Shown: positions 18,461 through 27,991, counted from the stretch's first letter. The stretch is 64,000 nucleotides of DNA from Paraoerskovia sediminicola (GCF_030296575.1 NZ_AP027729.1:2480001-2544000); one strand, 5' to 3'. Made by a program: numbers and translations. The notes: generated by a model not told the origin, from the letters alone.

Positions 18461-19201
18461 TCGACCGAGGGATCGCCCGACGCCGCTCCGCTCCGGGAGC
18501 CGACCGGCCCGGTCGGCGCGCACGAACCGGGTCCCGAGGACCGCGATGCACGTGCCGACGAGCAGAGCGGTCGTGTGCCCGACGCTGGTGAACGTCACCC
18601 CGGCGACGACCGGGAACAGGAAGAACGCCCAGGTCGCCGCGAGGTAGGGCCACGTCCACGGTCGGGGCACGAACAGGGCCGCCGTCGCCATCGATGCGGC
18701 GAGGACGTAGCTGACCCCGACGTCCTCCGCGCTGACCACCGACTCGGGGAGGAAGCCGTGGAAGATCCCCGCGCTCAGCCCGAGGGCCACCACGAGCGTC
18801 GCGCCCACATGACCGGCGACACCGATGAGAAAGACTCCCAGCACGCCGAGGTACCGCTGCAGGTAGGCGAGCGTCACCAGCAGCATCCCGACGAGCACCA
18901 GCTCCCCAGGTGTGCTGATGACGAACGCGCTCGACACGAGCACCGACAGCGGCCGTTCCGTCAGGTTGTCGAGGTTGGTGCTGAACTGCTCCAGGTACTG
19001 GTCCGTCGTCCCGGTGGGCTGCGCCCACAGCACCACGGCCACCGCGACGACGACGACCGCGTAGGCGATGGCGATCCATCCCCGCGCCACCGTGCGACCG
19101 ACGTCACTGAGCACGGCGCGCAGGTCGACACGTCGGGTGGGCGCAGCGGGCCCAGCACTAGGGTTCACGCGGTCACGGTACGACCTGATGCTGGATGCCA
19201 C
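18437..19201 (-). CDS. rhomboid-like multi-pass membrane protein
   Basis: 254 residues from GTG 19201; GTG 19168 is an alternative. A basic N-terminus is followed by a membrane helix (WIAIAYAVVVVAVAVVLWAQ) and then about five more, including LVLVGMLLVTLAYLQRYLGV, GVFLIGVAGHVGATLVVALG and VGVSYVLAASMATAALF. The topology and the GHVGATL segment resemble rhomboid-like proteins of Actinobacteria, but I do not see a clear GxSG serine motif, so protease activity is doubtful. Convergent with the HAD gene. Confidence 0.65.
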   Translation of the reverse strand: MASSIRSYRDRVNPSAGPAAPTRRVDLRAVLSDVGRTVARGWIAIAYAVVVVAVAVVLWAQPTGTTDQYLEQFSTNLDNLTERPLSVLVSSAFVISTPGELVLVGMLLVTLAYLQRYLGVLGVFLIGVAGHVGATLVVALGLSAGIFHGFLPESVVSAEDVGVSYVLAASMATAALFVPRPWTWPYLAATWAFFLFPVVAGVTFTSVGHTTALLVGTCIAVLGTRFVRADRAGRLPERSGVGRSLGRLATDERR

Positions 19202-19282
19202 CTGCGCCTGCCCGGCCGACTCCCGCCGATCCCGGGCACGCCCGGCGCGGGAGGCGCCGGCGGCCCGGGATCGCGGGACCCG

Positions 19283-22200
19283 CTACCCCTTCCCCGAGCT
19301 CTTCGCCTTGTCCTTCCCTGCTCCCTTCCCCGCGCCCTTCTGCGCGCTCTCCACGGTGTCGCACGGCGCGCCGTCGAGCCAGAACTGCTCGGGTGCCGCG
19401 TCGGCGAAGGCGCCCGGGTTGCCGACGAACCCGACGGTCACGCGCTTGCCGCTCCGGATCTCGTCGTTCCACGACAGGCTGGACGCGGTGACGTCGGCGG
19501 CCTGCTGGCTCCAGTCCGCGCTCCACGCCTGGCGGGTGACGGTCTGGTCTGCGGTCCACGACCAGGTGAGGTCGTCCCACGCCAGCGTGTGGTCGGACAC
19601 GTTGCGCAGCCAGATCTGCGTGTTGAACCCGCCGGGCCAGGTGCCGTGGCGGATGTGCTCGACCTCGCAGACGGGAGCCTGCGGCGCGGCGGCCTGGACG
19701 ACCGACTGGTCGGCGAGGAACGACGCGACCCAGGAGAGCGCGGAGTTCCAGTTCACCGTGATCTCGTTCGTCGACCACGACCCGATGTCGTCGACGTAGC
19801 AGAACTGGGGTTTGCAGCCGTCCGGGTAGAGGCTCGAGATCACCGGGTCCCACGTGCCGCGGTCGGAGTTGGGCCCACCGGCCACGGAGCCCGGGGGCGG
19901 GTGTGGCAGCTCGGCGTTGACCTGCGCGGCGAACCATCGGCTGTGCTGGTTCTCGGAGTACACGTCACCGTATCCCGTCACGTACGAGAGGTTGAGCGCG
20001 TTCCTGCCGAACAGGTAGTCGGCGCTCTCGAGCAGTGCGTCCAGGTGTGACCGGTCGCCGCTCGCGTCGTAGGCCGCTCCCAGGACGACCATGTTGTTGA
20101 GGACCTGGCTGTTCGATCCCCAGACGAACGTGCCGTCGTCGGCGCCGGCATAGGCCATGCCGAAGGACTGGGCCTGCTGGACCGCCGCGATCTCGTCCGC
20201 CCCGTCGAGGAGCGCCTGTCGGACGTCGGCCCTCCCGGGGTAGTCGTTCGGGACGTTCGCGAGGTCCATGACGGCCAGGGCACCCGTCGAGTCCCAGCTG
20301 AACCCGGCCGGGCCGATGGCCTCCGTGGCCTCGTCGGCGTGCGCGTCGAGGTAGTCGGAGAACCCGTCCTCACCGGTGGTGATGTAGAGCTCGGCGGCGG
20401 CCCAGTAGAACTCGTCGCTGACGTCGTCGTCGTTGTAGGGGCCTCCGCCGTCGTTCCCGTCGGCCGCCGGGGCGTAGAGGTCCGGTGTCGCGAGCGCCGC
20501 GTCCCAGGCGGTGCGGGCGTCGACGAGCAGCTCGGCCGCGTAGTCCGCGTCGTACGGGGCGAACAGGCGCGCGCCTTGGGCGGCCGAGGCGGCGAGGTTG
20601 AGCGTCGCCGCGGTCGACGGCCGGTGCAGGTACCGGACCTTCGGATCGTCGGCCGGTGCGAGCGGGAGCCCGGTCCAGCCGTAGTCGTGGATCTTGTGGT
20701 GCACCATCCCGGCGAGCGGCTCGCCGTCCGGGACCATCATCGACTGCATGAACTCGAGCTCCCAGCGCGCCTCGTCGAGAACGTCCGGGACCCCGTTGTC
20801 GACCTCGGGGACGTCGAGCGTGCCGTCGGCGAGCGCGCCCCGGTCGGCGGACGACGCGCTCTTGGTCCGCTCGTACGTCTGGAGCAGCTGCGCCGTGGCG
20901 ATGCCGCCGTTGACCACGTACTTGCCGTGGTCTCCCGCGTCGTACCAGCCGCCCGTCACGTCGAGCGTGTAGTCGCAGGTCCACGGCGTCTCGTAGGGCT
21001 GGGCCGGGTCGTCGGCGGGCTGGCAGGGGACGGCGACGTCGCCCTGGTTCGTCGCGGATCCGCCGGCCTCGCTCACGTGGCCGGCCGCTCGGGCGAACTC
21101 GTCGCCCACGATCGCTGCGTCGATCTCGATCCCCGACCGTGCCAGGTAGAAGTAGTTCAGCGCGTCGAGACGCAGCTGGTCGTACGCGTCGGTGCCGATC
21201 TCGAACGGATGGCTCGTCTCGCCGTCCGCCACGAGCGTGTACGTGCCCGGCGTCGTCTGGTCGGTCAGGTCGATCGTGTGGACCGTGAGGCCGGACGACG
21301 CGTCGTCACCTGCCGGGGTGGTCTCACCGGTGGCCGTGGTCGTCCCGTCCTGCGCCAGCAGGGTCCAGGGCAGGGGTCGGTCGCGTCGGTCACGAGCGTC
21401 GCGCCCTTGGGGCCGTCGGTGAGGTACCCCACCTGGTTGACGCGGACCCGAGGTCCGGTGTCGGGTTCGTACGCGGGCAGCGCGGAGCCGCCCAGGAGGG
21501 AGACCTCGTCGAGGCAGAACGTCCACGGCGTGCTCGAACCGCCGATCTGGAACGCCACCTGGCGGTTGCCGATCTCCTCCTCGACGGTGAAGCCGCTGGT
21601 GTACGAGCCGTCGACGGTGGCCGCGAGGATCTCGGTCGACACGGCGTACGAGCCGCCGTTCTCGCCGACGATCGCGCGCGTGGGTCCGCCTCCGGAGGCC
21701 GTGAAGGCGAGGGTGTAGTCGCCCGGCGGCAGCGTGAGGTCGTTGTGACCGACGATCACGTCCCACGGGTTGCTGGTGCCCCCGGGCACGTCGAGGCACC
21801 AGACGCCATCGGTGAGGGTCGAGCCCGTGACTCCGGACGCGAACCACGGGTCCGTGCCGTCGTCGAACGAGGTGTTGGCCAGGAGCTCGACCGCGGCCGG
21901 GGCGACGGAGACGTCGTCGACGCAGAAGGTCCACGCCTCGGCGGCTCCGCCGACCTGGAAGGCGAGCTGGAGGTCCTCGGTGTCCTCGGCGACGGTGAAG
22001 CCGATCTCGTGGTCCTGCCATGCGCCGTCCTCGCCGCCCGCCGTCGGGAGGGTCGTCGCGACGGACTCGGCATAGGAGACCGGGTCCTGGACGAGCCCCT
22101 TGACCGGTCCGGTCCCGCTCGCGGAGAAGGAGAACACGTAGTCGCCGGCGGGCAGGTCGAGGCCGTCCTGGCCGATGATCGCGTCCCAGGGGTTGGTGGT

Positions 22201-22395
22201 CCCCGCCGGGACGTCTCCACAGAGGGCTCCGTCCACGACGTCGACCGGGAGGTTGCCGGTCGACCACCACGGACCGGTGCCGTCGTCGAACCCGCCGTTG
22301 ACGATGTCTGCGGAGGCCGGTACTGCCGATGCGGCTATCAGGGCTGAAGCGGTGAGCGCGCAGATCCCTGCGCGTGCGAGTCGTCGTCGTAACAC
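19283..22395 (-). CDS. secreted modular GH9 endoglucanase, CBM4-CBM4-Ig-GH9-CBM2 (one-base frameshift)
   Basis: About 1037 residues across a frame break near 21378 (one C lost in a CCCC run). Signal peptide [20 protein letters not shown] to about residue 29, cleaved after VPASA. Two CBM4-type modules follow, each with a repeated plan (NGGFDDGT..., [10 protein letters not shown] and [10 protein letters not shown]). Next come an N-terminal Ig-like cellulase domain ([20 protein letters not shown]), the GH9 catalytic domain with [14 protein letters not shown] and the C-terminal catalytic [13 protein letters not shown], and a CBM2 module ([29 protein letters not shown]). The last residues are an unusual Lys/Gly-rich tail. 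The GTG start at 22395 has AGAGAGG 6 nt upstream. The domain order resembles Cellulomonas CenC at its front half. Expression is probably under a CebR/CelR-type repressor. Confidence 0.93.
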
Positions 22396-22444
22396 GTCGT
22401 GCCTCTCTGTCGTCGTTGACCGAGTGCCTCGTCCTTGAGGCTGT

Positions 22445-22500
22445 GGAAGCGCTCCCACACTCCTGGTGACGCTTCGCGAAGGTGGTGTGGGAGCGCTTCC
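22445..22500. promoter_or_regulatory. paired CebR/CelR-type operators in a 16-nt inverted repeat
   Basis: GGAAGCGCTCCCACAC at 22445-22460 and its exact reverse complement at 22485-22500, 24 nt apart. Each arm contains a near match to the 14-bp TGGGAGCGCTCCCA box bound by CebR/CelR cellobiose-responsive repressors of actinomycetes. The pair lies 50-105 nt upstream of the GH9 start and could also influence the divergent aldo/keto reductase. Confidence 0.75.
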
Positions 22501-22691
22501 GCTCGCTCGAACCTAGCACCGCGGCCGTGCCACGCAACAGATCTGACGCGCGTAGCCGCGGCCCGACGGGGCTCGTGAGCAAGGGCGCTGCGAGGGCTGC
22601 GGGGCCCCGCGTGCGGGAATTCTCGCGTCCGCGCATCGTTGGACCACTCGACACCTCGGCACCACGACCCCTACCGCAGGAGGACCTCCAC

Positions 22692-23660
22692 GTGCGCTAT
22701 CTCGACACCACGACCGCGACCGGCCGAAAGATCTCGAAGATCGGGGTCGGCACGTGGCAGTTCGGCTCGAAGGAGTGGGGCTACGGCGACGAGTACGCGA
22801 CCGGGCAGGCGCGCGAGATCGTCCACCGCGCGCTCGACCTCGGGGTCACGCTGTTCGACACCGCCGAGATGTACGGGTTCGGCAAGAGCGAGCGGATCCT
22901 CGGGGAGGCGCTGGGGGACCGGCGCGAGGAGGCGTACGTCGCCTCCAAGATCTTCCCGGTGTGGCCGACCGGCTCCGTGACGCAGCAGCGCGGCGTCGCC
23001 AGCGCCGACCGCCTCGGTGTGCGCACGATGGACCTCTACCAGGTGCACCAGCCGAACCCGGTCGTGCGGGACTCGTCGACCATGCCCGGCATGGCCTCGT
23101 TGCAGCGCACCGGCCTGGTCGGTGACGTCGGCGTCAGCAACTACTCGCTGGAGCGCTGGAAGAAGGCGGACGAGGCGCTCGGCGCGCCGGTCCTGTCGAA
23201 CCAGGTGCAGTACAGCCTCGTGCGGCGCGGCCCGGAGGACGACCTGATCCCGTTCGCGCAGCAGAACGACCGCGTCGTCATCGCGTACAGCCCGCTCGCC
23301 CAGGGGTTGCTCTCCGGGAAGTTCGACGCCCAGAACCGGCCGCGCAACGGCGTCCGCCGCTACAACCCGCTGTACACGCTCGAGAACCTCGAGCGGGCGC
23401 GGCCGCTGCTCCGGGTGCTGCGCGACGTCGCCGACGCCCACGGTGCGGCGTCGTCCCAGGTGGCGCTGGCGTGGGTGGTCTCGCACCCCAACGTGGTGGC
23501 GATCCCGGGCGCGTCCAGCGTCGAGCAGCTCGAGAAGAACGTCGCCGCCGCCGAGCTGGACCTCTCCCCGGACGAGATCGCGGCCCTCGACGACGCCTCC
23601 GCGCTCTACGACCCGGTCGGGGGCCTGCGGGTGGCCAAGGACATCGTCACCGGCCACTGA
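22692..23660 (+). CDS. aldo/keto reductase (Kv-beta/YghZ-like subgroup)
   Basis: 322 residues starting at GTG 22692, fixed by AGGAGG at 22678-22683. Visible: [14 protein letters not shown], the catalytic-site [65 protein letters not shown] and the cofactor-binding [16 protein letters not shown]. It is divergent from the cellulase gene across the CebR-like operators, so a link to sugar metabolism is possible. The stop is followed after 6 nt by a palindromic repeat element. Confidence 0.9.
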   Translation: MRYLDTTTATGRKISKIGVGTWQFGSKEWGYGDEYATGQAREIVHRALDLGVTLFDTAEMYGFGKSERILGEALGDRREEAYVASKIFPVWPTGSVTQQRGVASADRLGVRTMDLYQVHQPNPVVRDSSTMPGMASLQRTGLVGDVGVSNYSLERWKKADEALGAPVLSNQVQYSLVRRGPEDDLIPFAQQNDRVVIAYSPLAQGLLSGKFDAQNRPRNGVRRYNPLYTLENLERARPLLRVLRDVADAHGAASSQVALAWVVSHPNVVAIPGASSVEQLEKNVAAAELDLSPDEIAALDDASALYDPVGGLRVAKDIVTGH

Positions 23661-23666
23661 CCCCCG

Positions 23667-23728
23667 TGCCGAACCGGTGATCCGGTGCGATCCCGAGCCC
23701 GGGACGGCACGAGATCACCGGTTCGGCA
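23667..23728. repeat. dispersed palindromic (REP-like) element, copy 2
   Basis: A 62-bp near-perfect hairpin: arms TGCCGAACCGGTGATC and GATCACCGGTTCGGCA enclose a second stem GTGCGATCCCG / CCGGGACGGCAC with a 3-nt tip. It follows the aldo/keto reductase stop and separates it from the convergent YeiH gene, so it could also end transcription. It is the sister of the copy at 14220-14281. Confidence 0.8.
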
Positions 23729-23780
23729 CCCCGTAGTCGCCGGTTCGGCGGGTGAACGGGTTGTCGGACGACGTCCCGAC

Positions 23781-25079
23781 CTAGACGAGCAGCAGCACCC
23801 CCGCCAGCGAGACCGCGAGGATCACGAGCCACGACAGCGCCCCGAGCACGAGGGTTCGCCGGCCCGTCCGCACCAGGTGCGGCAGGTCCACGCCGAGGCC
23901 CATGGCGAACATGGACCCCACGAAGAGGACCGTGGTGAGGGTCTTGGCGACGTCGAGGACGGCGTCCGGCAGGATCCCGGTGCTGCGCAGCAGCACGGCC
24001 AGCACGAAGCCGACGACGAAGAGCGGGACCGGCGAGGTCCGTCGTCCGCCTGCGGGCGCGCCGGTCGTGCCGTGGCTGCGGTGGCTGTCGGACGACGCGG
24101 TGTGGGTCGCGCTCCCGGTCGTCACGACGTCGGTGGCCGCGGCGGGACCACCAGCGCCGGCATCGGCGGCTCGTGCGCCGGCCGCGCGGGCCCGACGTGC
24201 GGAGACGATGCCCGCCCCGGCGACGAGCGGTGCGAGGAGCGCGACGCGCGCGAGCTTCGCGACCGTCGCGGTGGCGAGCGCGACGGTCGAGATCGTGCCG
24301 GCCGCCGCGACGACCTGCGCGACCTCCTGGGTGCTCGCGCCGATCCACAGGCCCGCCTGGTGGTCGTCCATCGCCATCAGGCCCGCGAGCCAAGGGACGA
24401 CCACCACCGCGAGGGAGCCGTAGATCGTCACGAGGGCGAGCGCGGCGGCGAGGGCGTCGTCCCGCGCGCGCCGCGCCTCGCGCGCCTCGACGGTGTCGCC
24501 CGGGTCGGCCCCGTCGTCCACGACGCCCTTCATCGCGGAGATCGCTGCCGCACCGCAGATCGAGAACCCGGTCGCGACCAGCAGGGTCGTGATGCGGTCG
24601 ACCTTCAGCACGCGCCCGAGAGCGAGGGTCGCGCTGAACGTCACGACGACGCTCGTCACGACGACCAGGATCCCCTGCCAGCCCAGCGCGAGGACCTGGG
24701 GGATCGACAGCTGCAGTCCGAGCAGGACGACGGCGGCACGGAGCACGCGCGACGCGGTCCAGTCCGTCCCCGCGCGCGTCGCCGCGAGGACATGGCCGCG
24801 ACGGCCGGACGGCTCGGAGCGGGCGCCGAGCACCGACCCGACGACGGCACCGAGCGCGAGGGCCAGCACGAGGGGCGACACGGTCGGGACGAGGCCCCCG
24901 AGGAGCAGCGTGCCGGCCGTCGCGATCGCGACGACGAGCAGCCCCGGGGCCCGACGACGCCAGGTGCCCGCAGAGGTCGGGGAGCCTTCGCGAGGCGACG
25001 GGCGGACGACGGTCGTCGCCTCGGGCGCGGGGTCTCGGGTCGGGTCTGCGGTCGCGGTCGGTGGGCTGTACTGCGTCAT
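23781..25079 (-). CDS. YeiH/UPF0324-family putative sulfate/anion exporter
   Basis: 432 residues from ATG 25079. About ten membrane segments, e.g. APGLLVVAIATAGTLLLGGLV, VLRAAVVLLGLQLSIPQVLALG and the conserved VATGFSICGAAAISAMKGVV, then GLWIGASTQEVAQVVAAAG; the C-terminus FAMGLGVDLPHLVRTG is typical of UPF0324. A Ser/His/Ala-rich insertion (about residues 315-360) splits the transmembrane core. Divergent to a LysR gene, as yeiH is to yeiE in enteric bacteria. Transport role inferred. Confidence 0.85.
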   Translation of the reverse strand: MTQYSPPTATADPTRDPAPEATTVVRPSPREGSPTSAGTWRRRAPGLLVVAIATAGTLLLGGLVPTVSPLVLALALGAVVGSVLGARSEPSGRRGHVLAATRAGTDWTASRVLRAAVVLLGLQLSIPQVLALGWQGILVVVTSVVVTFSATLALGRVLKVDRITTLLVATGFSICGAAAISAMKGVVDDGADPGDTVEAREARRARDDALAAALALVTIYGSLAVVVVPWLAGLMAMDDHQAGLWIGASTQEVAQVVAAAGTISTVALATATVAKLARVALLAPLVAGAGIVSARRARAAGARAADAGAGGPAAATDVVTTGSATHTASSDSHRSHGTTGAPAGGRRTSPVPLFVVGFVLAVLLRSTGILPDAVLDVAKTLTTVLFVGSMFAMGLGVDLPHLVRTGRRTLVLGALSWLVILAVSLAGVLLLV

Positions 25080-25136
25080 GGCCCCAGCCTCAGGCGCTGC
25101 GCGGACTGCCGGAAGGCCGAACACCGAACCGAGCCA

Positions 25137-25169
25137 TAGGGTGAGGCTATGACTGGAGCGAGGCTATGA
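25137..25169 (+). promoter_or_regulatory. -10 box and leaderless six-codon upstream ORF coupled to lysR
   Basis: TAGGGT at 25137-25142 lies 6 nt before an ATG at 25149 that encodes MTGARL and stops at 25167-25169. The stop TGA overlaps the LysR start codon (ATGA). The segment GAGGCTATGAC occurs twice (25143-25153 and 25160-25170). The layout suggests coupled re-initiation. Confidence 0.55.
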
Positions 25170-26086
25170 CGGACGGGTTCGAGGAGCGACGCGGGGAGCG
25201 CACGGGGTTGGCCGCGCTGGAGATCCTGGTCGCCGCCGGTTCGCACGGGTCCATCAGCGCTGCCGCACGCTCGCTCGCGATCTCCCAGCCCACGGCCTCG
25301 GCATCGTTGCGCCGGCTCGAGCGTCGCCTCGGGGTCGAGCTCCTCGCGCGGTCCACGCGCGGCGCCACGCTCACGCCGGACGGTCGGGCCGCGGCGGCGT
25401 GGGCGCGGGAGGTCGTCGACGCATCCGACCGGTTCGAGCGGAGCGTCAGCGCCCTCCAGGGCGCGCCGACCGCGCGGATCCGGGTCGCGGCGAGCCTGAC
25501 CATCGCCGAGCATCTGGCCCCGCGATGGATCACCGCGCTGGCGGCCGACCCGTCCGCACCGCAGGACGTCGAGCTCGTCGTCCGCAACTCGGCCGGTGTC
25601 ATGGACCTCGTGCTCGCCGAGGACGTGGCGCTCGGCTTCGTGGAGTCGAGCAGGGTCCGCCCGGGTCTGCGCAGCCGGAAGATCGCCGACGACGAGCTGG
25701 TGGTGGTGGTCGCAGCGGGCCATCCGTGGGCGCGTCGGCGCCAGGTCACGGTGCCCCAGCTGCTGGCGGGCGGGCTGGTCGTGCGCGAGCGGGGGTCCGG
25801 GACCCGCGAGATCCTCGAGCGGGCGCTCGAGGCGGCGGGGGAGAAGCTCCCCGGGCACCTGCCGTACCTCGGGTCCACGGCGGCGCTGGTCACCGCGGTC
25901 CGGCACTCGGGGGCCGTCGCCGTCGTCTCGGGGCTCGCGGTGGCGGACGCCGTCGCTGCGGGCGCGCTCGTCCGGGTCCCGGTCCCCGGGATCGACCTGC
26001 AGCGGTCGCTGCGCGCGGTGTGGAAGGACGGGTCGTCGCTCCCGGCCGCCGTGCGACGGATCGCCGCGGTCGCCGGTGCGGGCTGA
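25166..26086 (+). CDS. LysR-family transcriptional regulator
   Basis: 306 residues. N-terminal winged helix-turn-helix: LEILVAAGSHGSISAAARSL, SQPTASASLRRLERRLGVELL and TLTPDGRAAAAWA. A periplasmic-binding-like effector domain follows (AASLTIAEHLAPRWI, VRERGSGTREILERAL, VTAVRHSGAVAVVSGLAV). These match the CysB-like/YeiE-like subgroup. It most likely controls the divergent YeiH-type exporter. Start chosen at ATG 25166, overlapping the small upstream ORF. Confidence 0.92.
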   Translation: MTDGFEERRGERTGLAALEILVAAGSHGSISAAARSLAISQPTASASLRRLERRLGVELLARSTRGATLTPDGRAAAAWAREVVDASDRFERSVSALQGAPTARIRVAASLTIAEHLAPRWITALAADPSAPQDVELVVRNSAGVMDLVLAEDVALGFVESSRVRPGLRSRKIADDELVVVVAAGHPWARRRQVTVPQLLAGGLVVRERGSGTREILERALEAAGEKLPGHLPYLGSTAALVTAVRHSGAVAVVSGLAVADAVAAGALVRVPVPGIDLQRSLRAVWKDGSSLPAAVRRIAAVAGAG

Positions 26087-26110
26087 CGCGCGGGTCGCGC
26101 GCCGGTCGCA

Positions 26111-26160
26111 TCTCGGGGGAGGCGCCGGCCGCTCGTCTCGGGGGAGGCACCGGCCGCTCG
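26111..26160. repeat. 25-bp tandem repeat, two copies
   Basis: TCTCGGGGGAGGCGCCGGCC plus GCTCG at 26111-26135, repeated with one mismatch at 26136-26160. It lies between lysR and the tRNA cluster; the rest of 26087-26307 holds no gene that I can see. Confidence 0.7.
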
Positions 26161-26307
26161 TCGGTCACGTCGTGGCGGTCGTCACAGAGGCGCTCACGCA
26201 TTTGGTCGTGAGGCGTCGACCCGGTAATGTTCTCGCTCGGTACGGCTCCCGGTTTCGAGTGTCTGTCGCACGATGCAGACGTTCGTGAGGCCGGGGGTTT
26301 ATTTCCG

Positions 26308-26379
26308 TGGGGTATGGTGTAATTGGCAGCACGACTGGTTCTGGTCCAGTTAGTCTAGGTTCGAGTCCTGGTACCCCAG
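26308..26379 (+). tRNA. tRNA-Gln (CTG)
   Basis: Acceptor arms TGGGGTA / TACCCCA, anticodon stem ACTGG/CCAGT with loop TTCTGGT giving anticodon CTG, and T-loop GGTTCGAGTCC. Discriminator G at 26379; the following CA does not make a full encoded CCA. Confidence 0.9.
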
Positions 26380-26469
26380 CAGAGTGACGTTGCAGCGGGT
26401 CCGGCTCCGGACGCGACGCGCCAGATCTCTAGTTTTACGGAACGGCGGCTCTCGGGTCGTCGGTCATAG

Positions 26470-26542
26470 GCCCCCATCGTCTAGCGGCCTAGGACGCCGC
26501 CCTCTCACGGCGGTAACACGGGTTCAAATCCCGTTGGGGGTA
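26470..26542 (+). tRNA. tRNA-Glu (CTC), copy 1
   Basis: Acceptor arms GCCCCCA / TGGGGGT, anticodon loop CTCTCAC with anticodon CTC, T-arm ACGGGTTCAAATCCCGT, discriminator A. Identical to copy 2. Confidence 0.92.
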
Positions 26543-26600
26543 CGAGCGGTCACAGCAGGATCGTGATCGTCGGCGGCGGCTCTCGGGTCGTCGGTCATAG

Positions 26601-26673
26601 GCCCCCATCGTCTAGCGGCCTAGGACGCCGCCCTCTCACGGCGGTAACACGGGTTCAAATCCCGTTGGGGGTA
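26601..26673 (+). tRNA. tRNA-Glu (CTC), copy 2
   Basis: Same sequence as copy 1, 131 bp downstream, including 27 bp of identical 5' flank, so it is a recent tandem duplication. Confidence 0.92.
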
Positions 26674-26765
26674 CCAGCTCACCTGCATCGCAGGTGTCGC
26701 GCACGAGGGTCGGACCACAAGGTCCGGCCCTCTCTTGCGTTTCACACTCTGCCCGTGTGGGGTGC

Positions 26766-27601
26766 TCAGCGGCGGGGACGCGTCGGCGGGAACGCCGGGG
26801 GTGGTGGCGGCACGGGTCCCGGGCTCGCGGCGTCGGGGTCGATGCGGACGGGCTGCGTGCCCGCCGACGACGGCCCGGACCAGACGTCCGCCCGTCGGTC
26901 TGCCGGCCGACCCGCAGGACTGCCCGTCGACTCCTCGGGCCACGTGGACCCGGCGCGCCCCGAGGAGCTCCCGGTCGACGTCCATACGGCCGGCGGGTCT
27001 ACCGGGGGTGCAGCCTGGGGTGCAGCCTGGGGTGCGGCCGGGGGCGATGCCTCGGCCATCATCGCGTCGTCGAGCTCCTCGTCGGACTTGTCCGGGCCCT
27101 TGCTGCTGCCGAACAGGGTCTCGCCCAGGGCCTCGTACGTCTCCTGCGGGTGGTCGACGTACTTGATCTTGTGCAGCGCCTGGTCCTGGCCGGCCGACTC
27201 GAAGACGAACTCCCCGTAGCCCAGGATCTGGCCGCCGAACGACCGGTCGAAGACCATGTCGGTGACCTTGCGGACCGGCATCATCGACACCCGGTCGATG
27301 AAGAGCGAGTAGACGAGAAGGATCCTCTTGTCCGTCGCGACGAACCACTCGACGCGCCAGTGGACCAGCCGCCACACGGCGCGTGCGGCGAGCGGGATCG
27401 CGAGGAACCAGACGAAGCCCGCTCCTCGGCGGACGTGGTCAGGAGCCACGAGTGGAGGTAGGCGACGAGGATCGTCGCGCCGATCGCGCTCGCGACCGGC
27501 TCGAGGACGGACGCCCAGTGGCGTCGTGCCTCGAAGACGAGACGTTCGTTGCCGAGGACGTACTTGCGCACCGCCCGGTTCCGGGGGAGACGGTCGGTCA
27601 T
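26766..27601 (-). CDS. PH-domain (bPH2/DUF304-like) membrane protein with Pro-rich tail (one-base frameshift)
   Basis: About 278 residues across a break near 27425 (one G lost). The N-terminus reads MTDRLPRNRAVRKYVLGNERLVFEARRHW, followed by a membrane helix pair (VASAIGATILVAYLHSWLL and FVWFLAIPLAARAVWRLV). Then comes the bacterial PH-like domain WFVATDKRILLVYSLFIDRVSMMPVRKVTDM, typical of this family. The last 90 residues are Pro/Ala-rich with a PQAAPQAAPP repeat. Function unknown. A tiny membrane protein gene lies 22 bp upstream in the same direction. Confidence 0.78.
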
Positions 27602-27623
27602 GGTTGCGGCGCCTGTCGAGCCG

Positions 27624-27791
27624 TCAGTCGAGCAGCGACGAGAAGAACTGACCGATGCTGCTGAACGCCTGCGTGATGACGTTCCAGATGGTCTGCAAGA
27701 GGTTGGCCGACTGGTCCGGGCTGTTGATCACCGCGTACACGAGGAACGCGATGATCAGCCACATCAGCAACATCTTCACCTTGCCGGGCAC
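27624..27791 (-). CDS. small membrane protein of 55 residues
   Basis: GTG 27791 encodes a protein beginning MPGKVKMLLMWLIIAFLVYA and ending GQFFSSLLD. One N-terminal membrane helix is followed by a short amphipathic segment. GGAG at 27798-27801 gives the right spacing for GTG 27791 and would be too close to GTG 27797. It probably forms an operon with the downstream PH-domain gene. No known family recognised. The 200 nt upstream to the IclR gene hold nothing else I can name. Confidence 0.65.
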   Translation of the reverse strand: MPGKVKMLLMWLIIAFLVYAVINSPDQSANLLQTIWNVITQAFSSIGQFFSSLLD

Positions 27792-27991
27792 GGTCACTCC
27801 TTCGTTCGCTCGGTCGATCGGTCAGGCGACCCGCCGGGCAGGACCTGTCGTGACCGGTGCTGGACGGACATCGGTGCAACGTTTGCACGTCCGGTGGCGG
27901 ATGTGGCGCAGGCGCGCCACGGCGCTCGGGGTCCGTACGCAGGCGGGAACGGGCGCATGTGCCCCTCCAGGTGGCTCGATCGAGCCGCAGG

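Larger units (their letters stand above)
26443..26674. repeat. tandem duplication containing the tRNA-Glu gene
   Basis: 26443-26543 and 26574-26674 are identical over 101 bp (5' flank plus tRNA). The 30 bp between the two copies are unique. Confidence 0.85.

Noticed and set aside
22445..22500. Reading the inverted repeat upstream of the cellulase as a terminator
   Set aside because: It lies between divergent starts, each arm is itself a CebR-like operator, and no gene ends there.
23685..25139. Open frame of 484 codons opposite the YeiH gene
   Set aside because: Antisense shadow; it shows no hydrophobic or motif structure.
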